Source of the DNA: Candidatus Aminicenantota bacterium
GTDB taxonomy: Bacteria; Acidobacteriota; Aminicenantia; S016-38
Direction: 5' to 3'
NCBI GenBank assembly: GCA_021161165.1
Contig: JAGHBF010000149.1
Span: 1-19,149, forward strand
DNA length: 19,149 nucleotides
The notes under the pieces are model-generated. The model did no database searches. It was not told the origin of the DNA and saw only the letters and a list, made by a program, of their open reading frames with translations. Positions 15,325-19,149 of this stretch are shown in pieces; position 1 is the stretch's first letter, and each line of letters starts with the position of its first letter. A program made the position numbers and the translations under genes.

Positions 15325-15806
15325 TATACCACCTTAACGTTCTTTCCTTTTACAACAGAAAGCATAAAGAGCCATTTTTTGTAGTTTGTTTTTCCGTTAT
15401 AACTTAGAATTGATTCCCCCTCTGCCTGAGGTGCAACTCCAATTATTCTGGGGTTTTTATATTTAGGAAGGTCCTGTTCCTTCACAAGGATTACATAATT
15501 TGGGCGGGCACCGGGTGGAAGCATTATGAGGTACCAATTACCGTCTTTTGAAAGAGGGTCTTTCCAGTGCCTTCTTATGAACTTTTCCTTTACAAGAACG
15601 TCCAGGTTCTTTGGAAGGGCACCTGGATGTTTCATCATATAGAGCTGAATACCTTTGGCTATTCGGGTTCCTCTGAAAATAGCCTCCTTTTCAAGGTTTC
15701 TCTTTAACACAGTTTGCCAGACAGGTATGGCAACGGCCAGGGAAAGGGTCAGTATAAAGACCATGAAAACTACTGTAATATATGTAAAGCCTCTGTATTT
15801 TACCAT
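15312..15806 (-). CDS. Type II secretion/type IV-type pseudopilin lacking Glu5
   Basis: A 164-residue protein with a prepilin N-terminus: MVKYRG, then Phe-Thr-Tyr-Ile-Thr and a hydrophobic helix to about residue 29. Cleavage is expected after Gly6 by prepilin peptidase. Position +5 of the mature protein is Thr11 instead of the near-universal Glu; lack of Glu5 is known for the minor pseudopilin GspK, which caps the pilus tip. The globular part (DPLSKDGNW at 83-91, NYKKW at 141-145) is laid out like the two GspG-like pilins upstream, suggesting descent from them rather than true GspK, which is much longer. The ATG overlaps the preceding pilin stop, and the end overlaps lpxB by 13 bases. Confidence 0.8.
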   Translation of the reverse strand: MVKYRGFTYITVVFMVFILTLSLAVAIPVWQTVLKRNLEKEAIFRGTRIAKGIQLYMMKHPGALPKNLDVLVKEKFIRRHWKDPLSKDGNWYLIMLPPGARPNYVILVKEQDLPKYKNPRIIGVAPQAEGESILSYNGKTNYKKWLFMLSVVKGKNVKVVYWKG

Positions 15807-16210
15807 TCGCTGTATGGCTTTCCATTAAGACCAATTTTTTCTGACCCGCTTTTTACATCTATTATTCCGGGCTGTTTTCCGGCTGCTATCTCCTCCAATG
15901 TTAATTCCTCTTCAACCTCTACCCATGTGGCATTGGAGCCCGTCATGGGGTCAACAGGAATTGCCCTGAGGTATTTTTCATCAACAAGCTCCTGAAGTGA
16001 ATATGGATATCTTCCCTTGTCCAGTTTGAACTGCTGGATTAATTTTCTCATCTGAAACAGGTCTTCTTTGAGGGTGGCTTCTTTTGCCCTTTTTATAGAT
16101 TCCCTGTAATTGGGGATGGCTATGGAGGCAAGTATTCCAATAACCGCAAGAACGATAAGTAACTCAAGCAGGGTAAATCCCCTGCTACCATTTTTTATAC
16201 GGAATACCAT
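15800..16210 (-). CDS. GspG-like type II secretion pseudopilin
   Basis: A 136-residue prepilin with a classical N-terminus: SRG followed by FTLLELLIVLAVIGILASI, cleavage after Gly11, and Glu at mature position 5. Downstream are the long amphipathic helix (RESIKRAKEATLKEDL), RYPYSLQEL, and IPVDPMTG with a following Trp, the GspG-type Asp-Pro block. The C-terminus, GLNGKPYSEW, resembles the GspG end that binds calcium in classical pseudopilins. The ATG at 16210 is chosen because GGAGGTG lies seven bases upstream and the leader is then short; longer in-frame starts only read back through the preceding gene, which it overlaps by 26 bases. No secretion ATPase or secretin gene is nearby. Confidence 0.88.
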   Translation of the reverse strand: MVFRIKNGSRGFTLLELLIVLAVIGILASIAIPNYRESIKRAKEATLKEDLFQMRKLIQQFKLDKGRYPYSLQELVDEKYLRAIPVDPMTGSNATWVEVEEELTLEEIAAGKQPGIIDVKSGSEKIGLNGKPYSEW

Positions 16211-16643
16211 TAAGTCCCACCTCCGGAGATTTTGTGTAAACATCGTAAACATTTTCTCCTCCCCATGCCTCAGAGTCAGGCTCGTCCTGGTAAGAACGAA
16301 GACCCCAGTCATAGGAATTTGTCATGGGGTCCAGGGGAATTCTTCTGAGAAATTTTATTTTCTTTCCAGAGCCATCAGCCAGTTCAACCCCCTCAACAAG
16401 AATTTCAAGGTTAGGTGGATAACCCATTGTTTTTTCCGGGTCTTCAACTTTAATCTTTTTCTGGTCAGCGAGCTTTTTGTATTCGTCTATTGCAGTTCTT
16501 ATGGTGCGCAGAGCTTCCATAAGTTCAATTTCCTTTTTCTTTTTGATAACCGTATATGAAAGGGGAATTATTGCCGCTGCCAGCACAGATAATATGGCAG
16601 CAACAGCGATGAGTTCTACGTAAGTATAACCCCTATTTTTCAT
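16185..16643 (-). CDS. GspG-like pseudopilin, paralogue of the next gene
   Basis: A 152-residue prepilin: leader MKNRG, then YTYVELIAVAAILSVLAAAI with Glu at mature position 5. The globular part has TMGYPPNLEILV, IPLDPMTNSYDW (103-113) and GLNGIPYKKW (143-152). These match the neighbouring pilin, so the two look like an old tandem duplication. The start is the ATG at 16643, lying inside the end of pnp (11-base overlap); an upstream in-frame start at 16763 would add 40 residues that only translate the pnp tail out of frame. A possible ribosome binding site (AGGAGA) is rather far, about 16 bases away, so translation may depend on coupling to pnp. Confidence 0.85.
   Translation of the reverse strand: MKNRGYTYVELIAVAAILSVLAAAIIPLSYTVIKKKKEIELMEALRTIRTAIDEYKKLADQKKIKVEDPEKTMGYPPNLEILVEGVELADGSGKKIKFLRRIPLDPMTNSYDWGLRSYQDEPDSEAWGGENVYDVYTKSPEVGLNGIPYKKW
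16218..16224 (-). promoter_or_regulatory. Ribosome binding site fixing the start of the second pilin
   Basis: GGAGGTG on the minus strand lies seven bases before the ATG at 16210 and supports that start over upstream in-frame codons that lack such a site. Confidence 0.7.
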
Positions 16644-18822
16644 CCTTTTTAGGGGGTCTTCTCCTGTTATGGAAATGGGGTTTTCTTCTATCTCTTGTGT
16701 CTCTGTGCTCCCTGTTGTGGTGAGGACGCCTGTCCTCCTGTTTTTCGTCGTAGTCGTCCTCAAGGACCTTTTTGCTTAGCTTTATCCTGTCAAATTCGTC
16801 CTTTGCAATTACCTTTACAACAACCTCCTGTCCCTCCTTGAGGACGTCCCTAACGCTTCTTATCCTTCTATTGGAAATTTCAGAGATGTGGAGAAGCCCC
16901 ACTACATTGGGAAGAATTTCAACAAAGGCTCCGTAATCTTCTATTCTCACAACCTTTCCAATGTAAACCCTGCCAACCTCTGCATCCTGTGTTACTTCTA
17001 TTACAGCTTTCTTGGCAGCTTCTGCTTCCTCCCTTGTATCCGCTGCAATTGTTACATGCCCATCCTGTTCAATGTTTATTTTTGCCCCTGTTTTCTCAAT
17101 TATATTCTTTATAGTTCTTCCTGATGGGCCTATGAGGTCTTTAATTTTTTCGGGTTTCACATTCAGTATAATTATCCTGGGAGCATGGGGAGAAATTTCT
17201 TCCCGGGGTCCAGGAAGGACCTGGAGCATTTTTTCAAGGACGTATAATCTTGCTTCTTTTGCCTGGGCAAGGGCTTTACTGAGTATGTCCCTTGTTACCT
17301 TCTTTATCTTTATGTCCATCTGAAGTGCGGTGATACCGTTTTTTGACCCTGCAACCTTGAAGTCCATATCACCGTAGTGGTCTTCAAGACCCGCTATATC
17401 TGTAAGAATTGCGTATTTATCGTCGCTTTCGTAGATAAGACCCATAGCTATGCCCGCCACCGGGTATTTCAGGGGAACCCCTGCGTCCATAAGGGAAAGA
17501 CATCCACCACAAACCGTTGCCATAGAGGATGACCCATTAGATTCAAGGATGTCAGAGACGACCCTTATTGTGTATGGAAAATCCTCTTCAGGAGGGATAG
17601 CTGGAAGCAGAGCTCTTTCCGCAAGAGCCCCATGGCCAATTTCCCTTCTTGATGGTCCTCTGAGAGGGGATACTTCGCCAACGCAGAAGGGAGGGAAATT
17701 GTAGTGGAGCATGAATCTTTTCATATCTTCTCCCTGGAGAAGGTCAAGTCTCTGAATGTCCTCAAAGGTTCCCAGAGTGGTTGTAACCAATGCCTGGGTT
17801 TCTCCCCTCTGGAAAAGAGCAGAGCCATGTACTCTTGGGAGTAAGCCCACTTCGATGTGAAGAGGCCTTACCTTGTTGAAGCTCCTTCCGTCAGGTCTCT
17901 TCCCCTCATCCAGCACCTGCCTGCGGAAAATTTCCTTTTTTGCCTCATCAAAAAGCTTTCCCCAGATTTCCTGTTCCTCTTCTGGATATTCCTCAAGGAA
18001 AGTCTTTTTTACCTCTTTTATGGCTTTTTCTTTGTTAAGCTTCCCTTCAACGTTTATTGCCTCTTTAAGTTTTTCTCCTATTTTTGCCCCTACTTCCTTT
18101 AATTTGTCCTCTGGCAGAACTTCTTCTTCAAATTCTCTCTTGGGTTTTCCTGCCTTTTCCCTTAAATTCTCAATGGATTCTATAATTTTTATTATTTCCT
18201 TATGGGCAATTTCAAAGGCTTCAAGAAATTTTTCTTCGCTTTCCTCTGTTGCTCCTGCTTCAACCATTACAATTCCGTCCTTTGACCCTGCTACAACGAG
18301 GTTTAATGTGGAATTTTCAAGCTCTGAATTTGTGGGGTTTATCACGAAGCTGTCGTTGATATATCCCACTCTTACTGCTGCGATGGGTATTGTAAAGGGT
18401 ATGTCTGAGATATAGAGCGCTGCAGAGGCTCCTATAATACCCAAGATGTCCGGTTCATTTTCTCTGTCGTAACTGAGAAGGGACGCTACAATCTGCGTAT
18501 CGTAGTTGTAACCTTTCGGGAAAAGAGGTCTTATGGGTCTATCAATAAGCCTGCTTATTGTGACTTCCCTTTCAGTTGGTTTTCCCTCTCTTTTGAAAAA
18601 TCCTCCCGGAATTTTCCCTGCAGCATAGGTGTTTTCCCTGTAATCCACAATCAATGGGAGAAAATCAACGCCTTCTCTTACTTCCTTTGAGCTGGTAGCT
18701 GTCACAAGGAGCATGGTGTCGCCAAGTTTGACCACAACCGCTCCATCTGACTGTTTTGCCAGAAGGCCTGTGGAGAATGATAATTTCTTCCCCGCTATCT
18801 CTACCTCAACCTGTTCCTGCAT
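16633..18822 (-). CDS. pnp: Polyribonucleotide nucleotidyltransferase (PNPase)
   Basis: Phosphorolytic 3'-to-5' exoribonuclease, a trimer of RNA decay. The 729 residues hold a first RNase PH domain (about 1-220), a helical linker domain (about 235-300), and the active second RNase PH domain (about 305-530). The latter includes SNGSSSMATVCGG (428-440) and the metal-binding DHYGDMDFKVAG (481-492). A KH domain follows at about 549-610 (DLIGPSGRTIKNIIEKTGA) and an S1 domain at about 616-686. The last 40 or so residues are a His/Arg/Asp-rich low-complexity tail. The ATG follows the rpsO stop after two bases, with GAGGAAG inside the rpsO end. rpsO-pnp is the classic bacterial pair, often regulated by RNase III cleavage and PNPase autocontrol in enterics; nothing here shows that directly. 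Confidence 0.97.
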   Translation of the reverse strand: MQEQVEVEIAGKKLSFSTGLLAKQSDGAVVVKLGDTMLLVTATSSKEVREGVDFLPLIVDYRENTYAAGKIPGGFFKREGKPTEREVTISRLIDRPIRPLFPKGYNYDTQIVASLLSYDRENEPDILGIIGASAALYISDIPFTIPIAAVRVGYINDSFVINPTNSELENSTLNLVVAGSKDGIVMVEAGATEESEEKFLEAFEIAHKEIIKIIESIENLREKAGKPKREFEEEVLPEDKLKEVGAKIGEKLKEAINVEGKLNKEKAIKEVKKTFLEEYPEEEQEIWGKLFDEAKKEIFRRQVLDEGKRPDGRSFNKVRPLHIEVGLLPRVHGSALFQRGETQALVTTTLGTFEDIQRLDLLQGEDMKRFMLHYNFPPFCVGEVSPLRGPSRREIGHGALAERALLPAIPPEEDFPYTIRVVSDILESNGSSSMATVCGGCLSLMDAGVPLKYPVAGIAMGLIYESDDKYAILTDIAGLEDHYGDMDFKVAGSKNGITALQMDIKIKKVTRDILSKALAQAKEARLYVLEKMLQVLPGPREEISPHAPRIIILNVKPEKIKDLIGPSGRTIKNIIEKTGAKINIEQDGHVTIAADTREEAEAAKKAVIEVTQDAEVGRVYIGKVVRIEDYGAFVEILPNVVGLLHISEISNRRIRSVRDVLKEGQEVVVKVIAKDEFDRIKLSKKVLEDDYDEKQEDRRPHHNREHRDTRDRRKPHFHNRRRPPKKDEK

Positions 18823-18824
18823 TT

Positions 18825-19094
18825 TTACTTCCTCAGGCCGAGTTTCTTGACAACTTCCCTGTATCTGTTGAAGTCCTTTTTCTTCAGATAGTTAAGCAGT
18901 CTCCTTCTCTGTCCTATGAGCATCATCATTCCGCGTCTTGAATGGAAGTCCTTTTTGTGCACCTTAAAATGCTCTGTGAGTCTTTTAATCCTTTCTGTGA
19001 GAAGCGCAATCTGCACCTCAGGAGAACCTGAATCGTTTTCGTGGATTCTAAATTCTCTAATAATCTTTTCCTTATCTTCTTTTTGCAGAGACAA
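18825..19094 (-). CDS. rpsO: 30S ribosomal protein S15
   Basis: Primary binder of the 16S rRNA central domain. The 89-residue length is exactly that of bacterial S15, and FRIHENDSGSPEVQIALLTE (15-34), then HSRRGMMMLIGQRRRLLNYL (51-70), are the conserved rRNA-binding segments. Translation starts at a TTG at 19094, fixed by AAGGAGG six bases upstream and by the standard N-terminal length; no ATG lies in frame before the conserved region. S15 often represses its own mRNA through a leader structure. The leader here is short and no clear pseudoknot could be assigned by eye. Confidence 0.97.
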   Translation of the reverse strand: MSLQKEDKEKIIREFRIHENDSGSPEVQIALLTERIKRLTEHFKVHKKDFHSRRGMMMLIGQRRRLLNYLKKKDFNRYREVVKKLGLRK

Positions 19095-19100
19095 CTTCTT

Positions 19101-19107
19101 CCTCCTT
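19101..19107 (-). promoter_or_regulatory. Ribosome binding site for rpsO (TTG start)
   Basis: AAGGAGG on the minus strand, six bases before the TTG at 19094. It decides the non-ATG start. Confidence 0.85.
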
Positions 19108-19126
19108 AATTTTTAGTGTACTCCCT

Positions 19127-19132
19127 ATTATA
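19127..19132 (-). promoter_or_regulatory. Possible -10 box of the rpsO-pnp promoter
   Basis: TATAAT on the minus strand, in an A/T-rich stretch about 33 bases before the rpsO start. With a 17-base spacer the -35 box would fall just beyond the window, so it cannot be checked here. Confidence 0.5.
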
Positions 19133-19149
19133 AAATAATTTCCCATAGT

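Noticed and set aside
16110..16559. 149-codon plus-strand open frame across the pilin genes
   Set aside because: It spans two genuine minus-strand genes with clear prepilin signatures and ribosome binding sites; its own sequence has no family features.
16644..16763. Forty-residue N-terminal extension of the first pilin
   Set aside because: It would bury the short prepilin leader behind a Thr-rich segment that is merely the pnp tail in another frame.
17873..18415. 180-codon Ser/Phe-rich open frame opposite pnp
   Set aside because: It is a Ser/Phe-rich complement of Glu/Lys-rich PNPase codons, with no known motif. PNPase itself is unmistakable.

Overview
The window is a stretch of chromosome from a diderm (Gram-negative) bacterium. 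It carries lipid A genes (lpxA, lpxI, lpxB), BamA, a Skp/OmpH chaperone, Lol lipoprotein-export genes and type II secretion/type IV-type pseudopilins. Codon use favours AGA/AGG for Arg and ATA for Ile, and the proteins are rich in Lys and Glu. The order lysS-lolC-lolD-bamA-ompH-fabZ-lpxA-lpxI-Gfo/Idh resembles envelope clusters of Geobacter-type Desulfobacterota and Acidobacteriota. The GspG-like pilins ending in a Pro-Tyr-x-x-Trp motif point, from memory, towards Acidobacteriota or the related Aminicenantes lineage. That placement is an inference.

Bases 2-12818 (+ strand) form one densely packed, translationally coupled array: a transglutaminase-like gene cut by the window edge, lysS, lolC, lolD, a two-ring Clp unfoldase, bamA, ompH/skp, fabZ, lpxA, lpxI, a Gfo/Idh/MocA dehydrogenase and a serine hydrolase. 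Most neighbours overlap by 4-47 bases. The array joins outer-membrane protein assembly (BamA, Skp), lipoprotein release (LolC/D) and early lipid A synthesis (FabZ supply of hydroxyacyl chains, LpxA, LpxI). Compared with the classical arrangement, lpxD is absent between ompH and fabZ, a Clp ATPase is inserted, and lpxB is displaced.

Bases 12819-13199 hold a stand-alone HU-family gene with a near-consensus sigma-70 promoter and a strong intrinsic terminator. A DUF362 gene starts three bases after the terminator T-tract. The convergent gap 14094-14220 is the only sizeable non-coding stretch. It contains a degenerate six-unit array with 8-base period, followed by short direct repeats that may be the remnant of a repeat element.

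Bases 14221-19094 (- strand) read rpsO, pnp, three pseudopilin genes (two GspG-like paralogues and one pilin lacking Glu5), then lpxB, again with overlapping ends. S15 and PNPase form the usual pair. The pilin genes and lpxB are joined to them without intergenic space, so RNA decay, secretion pilins and lipid A disaccharide synthesis may share transcripts.

I see no tRNA, rRNA, CRISPR array, intact insertion sequence or phage gene. No wholly new system is evident. The most unusual points are the altered LpxB signature, the LpxA residue pattern next to a GnnA-like dehydrogenase, the Clp unfoldase inside the envelope operon, and the octamer array.
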